NCBI GenBank assembly: GCA_017452305.1
Contig: JAFTMQ010000175.1
Coordinates: 1-13,441 of the forward strand
Reading direction: 5' to 3'
Source of the DNA: Clostridia bacterium
GTDB lineage: Bacteria > Bacillota > Clostridia > Christensenellales > Borkfalkiaceae
DNA: 13,441 bases
The position numbers and the translations under genes are program-made. Shown here one piece after another: positions 13,402-13,441 of this stretch. Each line of letters starts with the position of its first letter. Position 1 is the stretch's first letter. The notes beneath the pieces are model-generated. The model was not told the DNA's origin. It saw only the letters and a program-made list of their open reading frames with translations, and ran no database searches.

Positions 13402-13441
13402 GGGGTGAGAAGAAGTTTTTAAAAAAATGCTAACTGGGAAA

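Overview
The window looks like a chromosomal segment of an uncultured, Gram-positive-type member of the Clostridia (Bacillota). I infer this from near-50% GC, Shine-Dalgarno/sigma-A style signals, a PepV-type dipeptidase, a NarL-family two-component pair, an MgtE magnesium channel and a pair of clostridial-type flavoproteins. There are no rRNA or tRNA genes, CRISPR arrays, insertion sequences or phage genes. The lineage is inference; only the gene families are read from the sequence.

Layout. (1) Bases 1-2565, + strand: the end of an HI0933/BaiN-type flavoprotein, then a COG2509-type FAD-dependent dehydrogenase that overlaps or closely follows it. (2) Bases 2566-2860: a gene-free stretch between convergent genes. 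It holds four TCAC-core repeats with an exact 11-bp period, a sigma-A-like promoter and a strong rho-independent terminator, together a candidate for a very short RNA. (3) Bases 2861-4417, - strand: an M20 (PepV/Sapep) dipeptidase with an unusual Cys-rich, ferredoxin-like C-terminal tail. (4) A divergent promoter region with a perfect AT-rich palindrome. (5) Bases 4661-9009, + strand: a probable operon of radC, a sensor histidine kinase, a LuxR/NarL response regulator, a HAD phosphatase and a cysteine-synthase-family enzyme, ending in a bidirectional terminator. (6) Bases 9057-10724, - strand: mgtE with a duplicated cytoplasmic N domain. (7) Bases 10725-10940: the mgtE leader, with its own promoter, a 27-codon ORF behind a strong ribosome-binding site, and a hairpin that buries the mgtE Shine-Dalgarno. 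(8) Bases 10941-13364, - strand: a large surface protein (signal peptide, beta-propeller-like repeats, SH3-like domain, C-terminal membrane anchor) whose promoter implies a leaderless mRNA.

How the parts work together. The kinase and response regulator form one signalling unit that is translationally coupled to radC. The mgtE leader has the architecture expected of a leader-peptide or RNA-switch attenuator: a small ORF, a Shine-Dalgarno-sequestering helix, and a competing helix that starts inside the small ORF. By analogy with enterobacterial mgtL/mgtA it could couple Mg2+-dependent translation of the small ORF to mgtE expression. No M-box riboswitch motif was found there. This leader is the most promising undescribed element in the window. 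The Cys-rich peptidase tail, the phased 11-bp repeats and the doubled MgtE sensor domain come next.
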